Part shown: positions 25,680 to 35,217 of the stretch, one piece after another
How the letters are laid out: every line of letters begins with the position of its first letter
Numbering within the stretch: the first letter of the stretch is position 1
From: Chitinophaga ginsengisegetis
GTDB taxonomy: Bacteria; Bacteroidota; Bacteroidia; Chitinophagales; Chitinophagaceae
Direction: 5' to 3'
Length of the DNA: 64,000 nt
Assembly: GCF_900168065.1 (NCBI RefSeq)
Contig: NZ_FUZZ01000004.1
Location: 682,001-746,000 of the forward strand
Notes under the pieces: model-generated
The model's input: the letters and a program-made list of their open reading frames with translations, nothing else
What the model was told of the DNA's origin: nothing
The model's database searches: none
Translations under genes and position numbers: made by a program

Positions 25680-27905
25680 TTATAATTTAATGAGCCACAC
25701 TTCTGTGACCCTTGAATGTTGTCGCCAGTTAAGATGTTCTTCGTCGATGTTATCCCATGTCAGCAATAGCGTACCGCTTTTACTGATAGCTGAGGGTACC
25801 GGAAATTCTTTTATCTCCCCTATTCCTTTGTTATAGAGAGATGGCTTGAGCAATACGCCATTCGCGCGCAGCAGGCTTTCGCCATAACCTGTTATTCTTA
25901 CCACGTAGTGCGCGGTAGTATCGAGGTGATCATAACGCATGGCGGAAGGCCAGCGAAGGCTCACCATCCACGACAACCGTTTACGGCTGTAACCACTCTC
26001 CCACCAGTCGAACCCCGGCGTATCACTGCGGCGCATCAGCGGATCGGTGTGCAGGTCCTCTTTCCGGACTACATGCGGTGATTTCGAGATATTGCCAATA
26101 TCATCGTAGAAACTGCCTGGCCCCGGATTCTCCCATCTCCCCAAAGTATCCAGCGCCTTACGCTGCTCCGCCAACGGAAGGGTCTTGATATAACGGAACT
26201 TATCTTCCAGCCACCAGCGGTTATTCAACGGCCGGTCCAGGAAATCCAGCACCGCTCCCCGTTCCGGCCCGGCGGCTTTATACTTTGCCACGCTGGTTTG
26301 CAGGGATACTGATTTGTATAGCTCATCGCATAACGCTACAATACGATCGCGCCACTGCGGCATTACTTTTTTATCTGCCTGTTGCAGGATCTTTTCGGCA
26401 TTGGCGATCTCATTGCCCTTATGCTCCAGCAAGGTGCGGTTCACCTCCGCTTCCAGCGCGGCTTCCCGGATGGCACGCTCACGGGTATACGCATCGTAAT
26501 AAGCTCTTAACAAACACATCTGCCAGCGCCAGTTGCCGGACAATTCTCCGTGTAGCCGTTCCTGTTGCTGCCACAGTGTAAGCGTAGCCGTTATACCACC
26601 ATTATCTGCCACCGGTCCTTCCCAGTTCTTTTCCAGCGCGAGGATCCCATCTGCTATCAGCTCCGGTGAAGCGGAAGGGAAAAAGTAATTGGCGTACTGG
26701 GTCATCATCTCCCGCACATCGGCCTGGCTGTTCCAGCCCAGCATGCTCCAGAGCATTTTATTGATATCGTCGTGCGCGCCGTCGGAGTAGCTGATAAAGC
26801 CATCCATATCGGGCGCAATAAAACGGTAGACGTTTGCATAATATACCGGCTGCGGATTCACCGGCTCACGGCCAAGGCTAAACGCAAATGCCGGGTCCCA
26901 CCACACTACGGGATAGTCGCAGCGAACGGTATGGGTAATATCCGGGTAATGACGGATCTTGTATTGTGGTGGCAAAGCTGCACGGGTATCTTCCAGCGTA
27001 GGACTGGAAGGCCCCACTACTATACCTCCCAGCCACAACGGTTTGTATTGATGGATATAGGAATAAACGAATGCGCACTCCGTGGAATCGTAGCCTTGCA
27101 GCGATAACCAGATAGCAGCTTCCGGGTGATACTGTTTTAAGGGAACGGCTAAGTCCTCCAGCAATGGCAGCACCAGCTGCGGCGCATTGTTGCCGGGATC
27201 GCCACCGGGAAAGAACACCGCATCCAGCCGCACCGATTCGCGGAACAGCGTATCAAACTGCATCAGGAAATCATGTCTTTTAGCAGTATCCTTCAGATCA
27301 AAAGTAGCGGGTGTCCATACTGAAAAATCCAGGTCGTATTTTTTGCAGTACCCGCTGATCCGGCGGGTCATTTCGTTGGAAGAAACGGTGAAATGCGGTG
27401 ATGCCGGCATAAACGGAATGGCCTCTATACTGTTAGCCCCAAAGATGGCCAGGTCGCGGATATACTGTTCATATTGTTCCGGCGTCCACCCGTCGTAGGA
27501 GTTAGCCAGGTTGCGGTAACCGATCTGGTGGCCACGGATCCCCTTTTCAGGTGTGGCATCTGCATTGATCACCTCCGGTAACACGGCCTCCTTTTGCCGG
27601 TACTGCATGATGCGCAGCAGGTAGCCAGCACCATATAACAAACCGCGGGAACCATCTCCTTCTACGAGAATGGTACGTCCAGTGGTACGGATATGATAAG
27701 ACTCCTTATCACATTTCTTTGTTTGAAAGATGATCACCCTCCCTTTTTCCGGCGTCTGCGCTGTAATGGGCCATACGATACCAGTACGGCGTTTCACTTC
27801 TTCCTGTAATACCTGTGCGGCGATCTGCTTATCTTTCGATACAATCGTTACCTGTGCTGTACAAAGTTGCGGAATGAAAAATAATATGATAAGGAATCCT
27901 CTCAT
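25680..27905 (-). CDS. Unclassified glycoside-hydrolase-like protein (GH20/67-type N-terminal domain)
   Basis: A 741-aa exported protein with a signal peptide (residues 1-17, ending LCTAQ). Residues about 18-115 form the zincin-like N-terminal domain of GH20/GH67/GH84-type enzymes, ending VEGDGSRGLLYGAGYLLR. A probable (beta/alpha)8 barrel follows from about 120, with GHQIGYRNLANSYDGWT (125-141), DFSVWTPATFDL (193-204), FFPGGDPGNNAP (231-242), AIWLSLQGYD and PVVWWDPAFAFS. The C-terminal ~120 residues are beta-rich. I cannot name the family; acidic residues in the barrel are plausible catalysts but unproven. It is placed 10 bp from the propeller gene and 45 bp from the PAP gene in the SusCD operon, so it probably acts on a glycan or glycoside taken up by this system. 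Confidence 0.75.
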   Translation of the reverse strand: MRGFLIILFFIPQLCTAQVTIVSKDKQIAAQVLQEEVKRRTGIVWPITAQTPEKGRVIIFQTKKCDKESYHIRTTGRTILVEGDGSRGLLYGAGYLLRIMQYRQKEAVLPEVINADATPEKGIRGHQIGYRNLANSYDGWTPEQYEQYIRDLAIFGANSIEAIPFMPASPHFTVSSNEMTRRISGYCKKYDLDFSVWTPATFDLKDTAKRHDFLMQFDTLFRESVRLDAVFFPGGDPGNNAPQLVLPLLEDLAVPLKQYHPEAAIWLSLQGYDSTECAFVYSYIHQYKPLWLGGIVVGPSSPTLEDTRAALPPQYKIRHYPDITHTVRCDYPVVWWDPAFAFSLGREPVNPQPVYYANVYRFIAPDMDGFISYSDGAHDDINKMLWSMLGWNSQADVREMMTQYANYFFPSASPELIADGILALEKNWEGPVADNGGITATLTLWQQQERLHGELSGNWRWQMCLLRAYYDAYTRERAIREAALEAEVNRTLLEHKGNEIANAEKILQQADKKVMPQWRDRIVALCDELYKSVSLQTSVAKYKAAGPERGAVLDFLDRPLNNRWWLEDKFRYIKTLPLAEQRKALDTLGRWENPGPGSFYDDIGNISKSPHVVRKEDLHTDPLMRRSDTPGFDWWESGYSRKRLSWMVSLRWPSAMRYDHLDTTAHYVVRITGYGESLLRANGVLLKPSLYNKGIGEIKEFPVPSAISKSGTLLLTWDNIDEEHLNWRQHSRVTEVWLIKL

Positions 27906-27950
27906 TATTTCATAAACTGATTAATATAAAAAAAAGGAATAGCAGGACGG

Positions 27951-29171
27951 TTATTTCATTTTATTCTTCAGGAGATTTTCTCCGTTGGCTTGTTTCTCCA
28001 GGTCAAAGGCATCATACAATTCACCGGTGGTTGTGTAGGCGCGGAACGATATCATCTTTGGTTTCACATCCACTACCTGGAATAGCTGTGTATAGGAGCC
28101 GGTGCGGGTCATCCACGGCTGCGGATCTATCTCCGACATTTTGGGTCCGCTTACAGACACCACGTATACCGGTCCCTTGTTGCCATCGCGGCCACGTGCG
28201 TAGGTGTGGTCATGCCCCTGCAATACGAGGTCTACTTTATACCTGTCAAATAGCGGCTTAAAGTTTTCACGCAGCCGCTCATTGTTGCGGCTCTTCTTGG
28301 TGGATAATACCGGGTGATGGAACGTGATGGCCGTCCACCGGTTGGGATTGTTTTTTAGCAGTTGTTCCAGCCACACCTTCTGACGGGCCAGTAACGTATC
28401 GGATATTTCCACCTCCTGCGAATTGAGTGAAATAAAACGCATGCCCTGTACATCTGTATAGTAGCAGGTTTCCTCCAATCCCACCGGACCGTTTTCCGGC
28501 AAGGTAAACTGTGGCCGCCAGAAAGCAGAAGGAACATCCTGTCCTGCAGCGTTTTCGTAATATTCGTGGTTACCTGTGGTCATCATACCGGGAACGGTGC
28601 TATGAATAAAGCCACCTGCCTCAAACCATTGCTGCCATTCGTTGTTATTATTGCCCCTGTTCACGAGGTCGCCCGCGTGAATGATGAGGCGTGCATCCGG
28701 CGCCACCGACCAGGCTTTGCGGATAGTCCTTGACCACATGGAAAAGATGTTTACCTGCGCATCTCCCAGGTAAATAAACGAAAAGGGTTCGCCCGGCAAT
28801 CCTGCTGTGCGGAATGAGAACCATTCACTCCAGTTGTCCCCCTGCCCTACGCGGTATACGTAATTGGTATTGGGTTGGAGGTTGTTGAACGTAAAATGAT
28901 GATACCGTACCGGTAAGGAATCAGCGAAAGGCGGTGTTGTAACCGCAGTATATCTTACAGCCGTTGCCGTGAAACGCGGATCGGCTGTAGCAGGCGCCAG
29001 TTCGGCGTAACTGACAGCTGCATCCTCACTGGTTCTCCAGGTAACTGCCGCTGAGCGGGAAGGGTCTTCCGTTACATTCAATACAATCCTGTCGGGCCGC
29101 AAACACTGGGCATATGCTTGTTGTAAAAAGCAGGTGGCCAGCAGCCACCCGCTTATCAGTATTTTCTTCAT
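27951..29171 (-). CDS. Purple acid phosphatase-like metallophosphoesterase
   Basis: Exported binuclear metallophosphatase (406 aa). A signal peptide (MKKILISGWLLATCFL, then AYAQC) is followed by a fibronectin-like purple-acid-phosphatase N-terminal domain (about 24-120) and the catalytic domain. Metal ligands are visible in LGDAQ (Asp137), GDLV (Asp168), GNHE (Asn201, His202), FHHP and GHDHTYARG. The frame extends to ATG 29192, which would overlap the SusD gene by 16 nt; ATG 29171, 5 nt after the SusD stop, gives the signal peptide and is preferred. It hydrolyses phosphomonoesters or diesters outside the cytoplasm. It is third after SusC and SusD, so its product or substrate is presumably imported by that pair. 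Confidence 0.9.
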   Translation of the reverse strand: MKKILISGWLLATCFLQQAYAQCLRPDRIVLNVTEDPSRSAAVTWRTSEDAAVSYAELAPATADPRFTATAVRYTAVTTPPFADSLPVRYHHFTFNNLQPNTNYVYRVGQGDNWSEWFSFRTAGLPGEPFSFIYLGDAQVNIFSMWSRTIRKAWSVAPDARLIIHAGDLVNRGNNNNEWQQWFEAGGFIHSTVPGMMTTGNHEYYENAAGQDVPSAFWRPQFTLPENGPVGLEETCYYTDVQGMRFISLNSQEVEISDTLLARQKVWLEQLLKNNPNRWTAITFHHPVLSTKKSRNNERLRENFKPLFDRYKVDLVLQGHDHTYARGRDGNKGPVYVVSVSGPKMSEIDPQPWMTRTGSYTQLFQVVDVKPKMISFRAYTTTGELYDAFDLEKQANGENLLKNKMK

Positions 29172-29176
29172 AGCTT

Positions 29177-30655
29177 TTACTTCAGGTACCACATCAGCGT
29201 GGTTTGTTTATCTGCTCCAAATACGGTGAGTGCTTTCTGGTATTGTTCTTCATTGGTATCTCTTTCGCCGGTAGGATAAATATATCGTTTAGGCAGCACC
29301 GTAGTAGACGACATAGGCCCCAGTACAAATTTAGGCAGGCCGGTGCGGCGGTTATCAAACCACGCTTCCGCGCCTTTCAGGAAACCGGCAATCCACTTCT
29401 GACCGATGAGTTGTTCCAGGGTACCATTGTATTTTACAGACGCCTGGTTGAAATAACCGGCATCAATAGCTGCCTGATCTACGCCATAAAATTTCATGTT
29501 GGCATGGATGCCATCATAATAGAGGCTTTCCGCTGTTTTACCCGGCACGGTTACTTTGCCCGCCTGCACACATTCTGCGAGGATGAAACAAACTTCTGCA
29601 TAGGTAAGCATGCTGGCTTTTAACATATCTCCCTTAGTGCTGCTGAACAGAGAAGAAAGACGGGAAATATGAAACTTACCGCCATTATAATCATAAGGTG
29701 CAGGAATCGCATTGGGTACGCCTACATAAGGATTGGGATCTGTTGTCCATTCTTTCAGCGAATCCACCCGTGCTATCCATACCTTCAAACGGGGATCATT
29801 GCGTTGCAACAAAGCATCTACAATTTCCTTGCTGGGCTTGCGTTTATCAAATTCATCAAAGGAACTTCCCTGCGGGCTACCCGGCCAACTATTGGCCGCT
29901 ACAGCGCCCTGGTAAATGATTTCCGCGTTATCTGCATTGCTTTCAAAGATGGGATATTTACTTTTGTCATTCAGGATCTCCTGCATTTCTGTGAAGGCAG
30001 TGGGATAGTTTTTAGAGATGCGTAACAACATCCGCAGGCGGAGCGAGTTGGCAAATTTGCGCCAGTTCAGCGGTTCTCCCTTGTACATCACATCTGCCGT
30101 AGCATCTACCTTATCGGTGATAGTGGCCAGCTCATTATTTGCTTCTTTCAGCGTTTGCAATAAAGCCGGGTATATGGTTTGCTGCGGATCATACTTCGGA
30201 TGCGCCAGCGTTTGGTTCTTCAATAGCAGCGCCTCGCTGTAAGGAATATCGCCAAACAGATCAGTGACATACGCAAAGTTAAAAGCCTCCAGTATCTTGC
30301 CTACAGACACATATTGCGGTACGTTCAGCTTCTTCGCCAGATCCATCATTTCCCGGTTAGACGACAGCTTTGAATAATAGCTATCCCAGCTTTGAGGACC
30401 CCAGTCGAACTTATCATTTCCCTCATTGCGCACCATCGTAATATAACGGCCGGCGGAAGCAGGTTCATCAAAGTAAGCCTCCTTCTGGTAATCATAAGCG
30501 GTATTGATCAACACTGATGATAACAGGAATTCAGGATTGATCACTTCCGATTCATTCGGATTCACATTGATATCTTGCAGTCCTTTTTCGCAGGAAGCAA
30601 AAAGAACACCAAAGATCAGTATCAGGTATTTAAAAGGCATGCGTTGCATAACCAT
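29177..30655 (-). CDS. SusD/RagB-type nutrient-binding lipoprotein
   Basis: Outer-membrane lipoprotein partner of SusC (492 aa). A lipoprotein signal with GVLFASC puts the lipidated Cys at about residue 22, followed by EKGLQDINVNPNESEVI, the usual start of SusD-like_2 proteins. The helical TPR-like core includes DLFGDIPYSEALL, a hallmark of the family, and the C-terminal RYIYPTGERDTNE. Two start codons are close: ATG 30655 and ATG 30640 (MPFKYLILIF); the second gives a more regular signal. It captures the ligand on the cell surface and forms the lid over SusC. It lies 12 bp downstream of SusC. The ligand is not deducible, though the neighbours suggest a phosphorylated compound. Confidence 0.93.
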   Translation of the reverse strand: MVMQRMPFKYLILIFGVLFASCEKGLQDINVNPNESEVINPEFLLSSVLINTAYDYQKEAYFDEPASAGRYITMVRNEGNDKFDWGPQSWDSYYSKLSSNREMMDLAKKLNVPQYVSVGKILEAFNFAYVTDLFGDIPYSEALLLKNQTLAHPKYDPQQTIYPALLQTLKEANNELATITDKVDATADVMYKGEPLNWRKFANSLRLRMLLRISKNYPTAFTEMQEILNDKSKYPIFESNADNAEIIYQGAVAANSWPGSPQGSSFDEFDKRKPSKEIVDALLQRNDPRLKVWIARVDSLKEWTTDPNPYVGVPNAIPAPYDYNGGKFHISRLSSLFSSTKGDMLKASMLTYAEVCFILAECVQAGKVTVPGKTAESLYYDGIHANMKFYGVDQAAIDAGYFNQASVKYNGTLEQLIGQKWIAGFLKGAEAWFDNRRTGLPKFVLGPMSSTTVLPKRYIYPTGERDTNEEQYQKALTVFGADKQTTLMWYLK

Positions 30656-30667
30656 ACAATTATTGGT

Positions 30668-33600
30668 TTAGAAATTGAAACCTACCTTAGCGCCAAAAGA
30701 ACGGGTGTAAGGCAATCCCCAGCTGGCTACTCCCGGAGAGAAACTACCGTTGGAGATCGTCATTGCTGTTTCCGGATCGTACCCTTGTTCTGCAGCAGTC
30801 CAGGTAAACAGGTTGCGTGCAATCAGTGATACGCTCAGATTTCCCAGTGGCAGCTTACCCAGTGTTTTCTTTGAAAAGGTATAGGTAAGAGATGCTTCCC
30901 GGAGCTTTACATAGCTGGCATCGAAAGTAGACCGGCCATTGAAACTCCAGTAGTATTCACCATAGTAGTTTTCCGGATCGGTAACCTTATCATTGAGTTT
31001 GTATTTACCATTTCCGTCATCTACATAACCGAAAAGGATCATGCCATCTGTACGGTTGTTACCATCATCATCTTTCCAGGCCAGGCCACCACTCTTCGGA
31101 TCACGACCCGGAACCGTGGTTTGTGTACGGCCATCGCTCAACAGGTTCTTCGCCACGTAAGAGAAGAAGTTACCGCCCTGGCGCCAGTCGATCAGTACAT
31201 TCAGCGTAAACCCTTTGTAAGTAAAGGTATTATTGATACCGAGCATAAAGTCGGGGTTATAGTTACCTATCTTTACATAATCATTCAACTGCTGGTAACC
31301 GCCTTCATCACTCAATAAAGGCTGTCCTTTAAATTCCCCATCCGGTACGGTAGCCCAGGTTTGCGCATACATGTCGCCCATTTCAGCGCCTTCTTTTACA
31401 AGGAAGCGGATCCCTTCAGCACTGCCTAACTGGTAATTGCTCACGCCATCTATCAGCTTCAGCACTTTATTACGGTTACGGGTATAGTTTAATTGCAGAT
31501 CCCAACGGAACGGCCCTGCTACCGGTGTTGCGGTCAGCCCGATTTCAATACCTTTGTTCCTGATCTTACCGGCATTGGTTACCATGTTGGAATAACCCGT
31601 AGCCATTGTTACCGGTATCTTGATGATCTGGTTGCGGTTCACCGTGTTATAATAGGTAAAGTCAATGCCGAGTCTTCCTTTCAGGAAACGAACATCGGCC
31701 CCAAATTCATGCGAGGTGGCAATCAGTGGTTTTAGCCGGTTATTTTTCAGCACATTATTGATGTTTGCCAGTTTCGTCTTGTCCCAGTCCTGGCCAAAGC
31801 TGAAGGTGTTGTACAAATTATAAGGATCGGTATCACCACCCACCTGCGCCCAGTTGGCACGGATCTTTGCAAAAGACAATACATCCGATTTAATACCCAG
31901 CATATCTGATACAATGAGGCTCAGTGAAGCCGAAGGATAGAAATAGGAATTGTTCCCCGCAGGCAGGGTGCTTGACCAGTCGTTACGCGCTGTCAGATCC
32001 AGGAATGCATAATTGCGGAAGCTCACCTGTCCCATACCATACACGCTGTTGATCCGTTTGGTATACCTGCTGGAAGTATTCGATACCGAACCTGCTTTGG
32101 CATTAGCAATATTGTATAGCCCTGGTATTACCAGCGCTTCTGCTTTCTGGCTGGAGCCCTTGCCGGTTTGATTCATCCGGTTAGCGCCTGCGGAAACAGA
32201 TACAAAGAAATCGGAGTTAATATTCTTTTTATAACTCAACAGGAAATCGGTATTCTGTTCCCTGAAAAATTCTGTTTCAAAAGCATACGCACCGGTTGGA
32301 CTCTTTATTGCACTAAAAGGCCGTTTACTTTCGCGTGTTTCAGAGTAGAGATCCATGCCGGTACGGCCCATCAGCGATAAGTCTTTCGTGATCTGGATAT
32401 TCAGTTCCACGTTACCGGTCATACGGTCACGGTCAAACCCGTTGATGAATTCATATGCCACCAGGTAAGGGTTATCGGTAGATCCGGGTACATGTGAAAA
32501 CTGCTGCAGACCTTCTTTACCGGGCAACCAGTAGTTACGCAGCTGCCTGATATCTACGTTGGGTGTAGTGGTATATACGATGTTGCTCACGCTTCCCCGG
32601 TTAAAAGTAGGCCGGTTGCCACTGCTGTTTTTCGTATAGCCGATATTGGTACTCACCCTGATGCTGGAATTCAGATTATATCCTGCTGCTAGGTTGAGCG
32701 TATTTCTTTTCAGATCTGTATTTGGAATGATGCCTTCATTTTTCAGGTTGGTAAACGACAGGCGGAAGTTACCATCCTTGTTATTACCGGTGATGGCAAT
32801 GTTGTTGGTGAAGGTAGATCCGGTACGGAAGAAGTCCTTATGCCGGTCGGGGTAAGATACCCAGTCGGTTGGAATCGGCTGTCCGTTTGCATCCAAAGGG
32901 CTGTTCCATTGTACATGTTTGGTACCTACGTCCAGCCGCGGTCCCCAGGAAGCATCAGAAATAGTTTCATCCGAACCTTCACGGTCGCCGGAGCCAAATT
33001 CATTCTGGAATTTCGGAAACAGCCAGGGCTGATCAAACATCGCGCTGGAATTAACGGAAACGCCTAAACCTTTAGTGGCGCCTGAGCCGGATTTGGTGGT
33101 GATGAGGATCACGCCGTTGATAGCGCGGGAGCCATATAAAGCGGAGGCGCTGGCGCCTTTCAGTACAGAGATGCTGGCGATATCATCCGGGTTGATATCC
33201 GAGATGGTGCTGCCATAATCCACTACTACCTGTCCTACGGGTTGTTTCGGGTTACGCACCGCCGGTGCAATGGGAATACCATCCACTACATACAAAGGCT
33301 GGTTATAGCCTTCCATGCTGCTTTGGCCGCGGATGGTTACCAGCGAGGTACCGCCCGGATCAGAGCTGGTGCTTCTTACGTTTACACCGGTTACTTTACC
33401 GGCTAAGGCGTTGGCAATGTTCACTTCTTTTACGGTGCTTACCTGGTCGCCTTTCAGCGTGGCAATAGAGTAGCCGAGTGCTTTCTCCTGGCGCTTAATA
33501 CCGAGGGCGGTAACCACCACGTCGTCCAAACTGCGTACGGTAGCCACTAACTGCACCTGCAGGTTACCGTTGCCGGCCACTGCTTCTTTTGATTGGTAAC

Positions 33601-34135
33601 CAACGGAGCGGAATACGAGCACCGCATTGCTGCTTGCTACCTTAATGGTAAACTGTCCGTCTACGTTGGTAGCCGTACCATTCGAGGTTCCTTTTTCATG
33701 TACGCTTACACCGGGAAGGGCTACACCGCTTTCATCGGTGACGATGCCTTTTACGGTAACTTCCTGTGCTTTGGTGGTGTTGGCTTCCCCACCGGAAGGA
33801 CGGATCGCATAATCGTGATCGCTTAATTTTACTGCCTGTAAACCCAGTGGTGTAAGCATTTTCGTTAGCTGGACTTCCAGGTTGCTGTCGGTAACACGGA
33901 GTTGTTTTCCTGCTACAAATTTATCCGCCACCTGTGTCGGCGAATAATTAAAGCTGATGTTAAACCTTGTTTCGAGGTTGGTCAGCATCTGCCGGAGTGG
34001 GATGGTTCCTGCTTCCCCGGGAGTATCTCCGCTTCTTACCATTAATTGCTGTGCGCTGGTTTCGGTGGTCAGCAGCAGCAACAACAGCAGCATTGCTCTC
34101 CAGGGAGAATAAAGCTTCGTAAAGCTCTTTTGCAT
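30668..34135 (-). CDS. SusC/RagA-type TonB-dependent transporter with STN domain
   Basis: Outer-membrane TonB-dependent importer (1155 aa). The order is signal peptide (about 1-28, ending TSAQQ), STN domain (about 45-110, FNISFNYSPTQVADKF through DYAIRP), carboxypeptidase-regulatory-like repeat (about 125-205, VKGIVTDESGVALPGVSV), plug (about 215-330, with NIANALAGKVTGVNV and SALYGSRAINGVILITTKSG) and a 22-strand barrel to the C-terminal aromatic F. The STN domain is what lets such receptors signal to FecR-type anti-sigma factors, and fecR and an ECF sigma gene lie directly upstream. It is thus both transporter and surface sensor. It imports the ligand bound by the SusD partner encoded next. 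Confidence 0.95.
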   Translation of the reverse strand: MQKSFTKLYSPWRAMLLLLLLLTTETSAQQLMVRSGDTPGEAGTIPLRQMLTNLETRFNISFNYSPTQVADKFVAGKQLRVTDSNLEVQLTKMLTPLGLQAVKLSDHDYAIRPSGGEANTTKAQEVTVKGIVTDESGVALPGVSVHEKGTSNGTATNVDGQFTIKVASSNAVLVFRSVGYQSKEAVAGNGNLQVQLVATVRSLDDVVVTALGIKRQEKALGYSIATLKGDQVSTVKEVNIANALAGKVTGVNVRSTSSDPGGTSLVTIRGQSSMEGYNQPLYVVDGIPIAPAVRNPKQPVGQVVVDYGSTISDINPDDIASISVLKGASASALYGSRAINGVILITTKSGSGATKGLGVSVNSSAMFDQPWLFPKFQNEFGSGDREGSDETISDASWGPRLDVGTKHVQWNSPLDANGQPIPTDWVSYPDRHKDFFRTGSTFTNNIAITGNNKDGNFRLSFTNLKNEGIIPNTDLKRNTLNLAAGYNLNSSIRVSTNIGYTKNSSGNRPTFNRGSVSNIVYTTTPNVDIRQLRNYWLPGKEGLQQFSHVPGSTDNPYLVAYEFINGFDRDRMTGNVELNIQITKDLSLMGRTGMDLYSETRESKRPFSAIKSPTGAYAFETEFFREQNTDFLLSYKKNINSDFFVSVSAGANRMNQTGKGSSQKAEALVIPGLYNIANAKAGSVSNTSSRYTKRINSVYGMGQVSFRNYAFLDLTARNDWSSTLPAGNNSYFYPSASLSLIVSDMLGIKSDVLSFAKIRANWAQVGGDTDPYNLYNTFSFGQDWDKTKLANINNVLKNNRLKPLIATSHEFGADVRFLKGRLGIDFTYYNTVNRNQIIKIPVTMATGYSNMVTNAGKIRNKGIEIGLTATPVAGPFRWDLQLNYTRNRNKVLKLIDGVSNYQLGSAEGIRFLVKEGAEMGDMYAQTWATVPDGEFKGQPLLSDEGGYQQLNDYVKIGNYNPDFMLGINNTFTYKGFTLNVLIDWRQGGNFFSYVAKNLLSDGRTQTTVPGRDPKSGGLAWKDDDGNNRTDGMILFGYVDDGNGKYKLNDKVTDPENYYGEYYWSFNGRSTFDASYVKLREASLTYTFSKKTLGKLPLGNLSVSLIARNLFTWTAAEQGYDPETAMTISNGSFSPGVASWGLPYTRSFGAKVGFNF

Positions 34136-34155
34136 AACTGTAAATTTTAAAAACC

Positions 34156-35136
34156 TTATTCAAAAATGATAACTGAATTGCTTTGTTTCATTTTCAGCTG
34201 ATGTACAGTGGCCATAGCTTTCAACACCATCGAAGGATCGTCAGCAGGACCGGCGCCTGTAAATAACAGGCCTTCCATTTTCTTATTCCTGAACTGAATC
34301 TTATAACCGTAAATATCTTCCAGTTGCTGTGCAACGCTTATCAACGGCGTATCCCTGAACAGGAGCCGGTGTTGCTTCCAGGCGGTAAGCTGCACAGGAT
34401 CTGCCTGCAGCCGGTGATGTGCTCCCGGCGTAAAAGACATCATGTCGCCAGGCTTCATATCCAGGCTATCGTTCACTACAATCTTTCCTTCTTCCAGTAA
34501 TACCTTCACCTGGTCGTGACGGTGGTATACATTAAAGGCAGTTCCTTTTACTTCAATGGTGACCTGCGGCATCAGCACCCGGAATTTGGGATGCAATCCG
34601 GCGGGCGACTTGGATACATTAAAATAGGCTTCGCCGTTCAGCGTTACTGCTCTTACATTTTCTTTTGTCCATTTGCGGGGATAAGAAACAGATGAATTGG
34701 CATTCAGCTGTACAATAGAACCGTCGGGCAGTTGCAGCGTTTTGGTTTCCCCGAAACCGGTTTGAACAAGAATGTTTTCAATGGGTGGTTCGCTTCCCTG
34801 TGCATACCATATACCGGCAAACAGCAACACGGCGGCAGCGGCAGCCAGGGCATAGTACCAGCGCCTGCGGGCAGTTCCGTTATTTTTTTTAATAACGGGT
34901 TCGTCCAGCAACAGATCTATCTGATCTTTCACCGCATCCATTTCTTCCATGCTTATTTCGTTGGTACGGAACCGTAGTGCCAGCACCAATGCGCGGGCAT
35001 CCTGCAGTGCCGCTTCCTTTTCGGGATGCGCTGTTATCCAGCCTTCCCAGAAAGCAGCACCTGTTTCTTCCAGCACCCACGCACGGAATAAGTCATCCGC
35101 AGCAAAATCTGCTGCGTCGAATTCACTATAGTTCAT
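34156..35136 (-). CDS. FecR-family anti-sigma factor
   Basis: Inner-membrane anti-sigma factor (326 aa). The N-terminal cytoplasmic part (about 1-90) binds the sigma factor. A single membrane helix lies at about 92-112 (RWYYALAAAAAVLLFAGIWY). The periplasmic FecR domain (about 122-225, TGFGETKTLQLPDGSIVQLNANSSVSYP in part) is followed by the C-terminal DUF4974-type domain (LISVAQQLEDIYGYKIQF) that contacts the STN domain of SusC. It lies 20 bp upstream of the SusC gene and about 80 bp after the sigma gene. A separate ECF-type promoter motif occupies that 80-bp gap, so fecR-susC-susD may have its own sigma-dependent start. Confidence 0.94.
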   Translation of the reverse strand: MNYSEFDAADFAADDLFRAWVLEETGAAFWEGWITAHPEKEAALQDARALVLALRFRTNEISMEEMDAVKDQIDLLLDEPVIKKNNGTARRRWYYALAAAAAVLLFAGIWYAQGSEPPIENILVQTGFGETKTLQLPDGSIVQLNANSSVSYPRKWTKENVRAVTLNGEAYFNVSKSPAGLHPKFRVLMPQVTIEVKGTAFNVYHRHDQVKVLLEEGKIVVNDSLDMKPGDMMSFTPGAHHRLQADPVQLTAWKQHRLLFRDTPLISVAQQLEDIYGYKIQFRNKKMEGLLFTGAGPADDPSMVLKAMATVHQLKMKQSNSVIIFE

Positions 35137-35160
35137 AAAAAAGTACCTTGTACAATAAGA

Positions 35161-35189
35161 AGAGTCACGAATCGAAAAAATACCCTCAG
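35161..35189 (-). promoter_or_regulatory. Candidate ECF-type promoter upstream of fecR-susC
   Basis: On the minus strand CTGAGGGTA (35189-35181) is followed by a T-run and TCGTGACTCT (35170-35161), 24 nt before the fecR ATG. It shares TGAGGG with the two stronger motifs at 39410 and 40651, but its downstream half differs, as expected for a different ECF sigma. Confidence 0.5.
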
Positions 35190-35217
35190 GGAAACGGATA
35201 TTTTTTTAAACTTTTTT

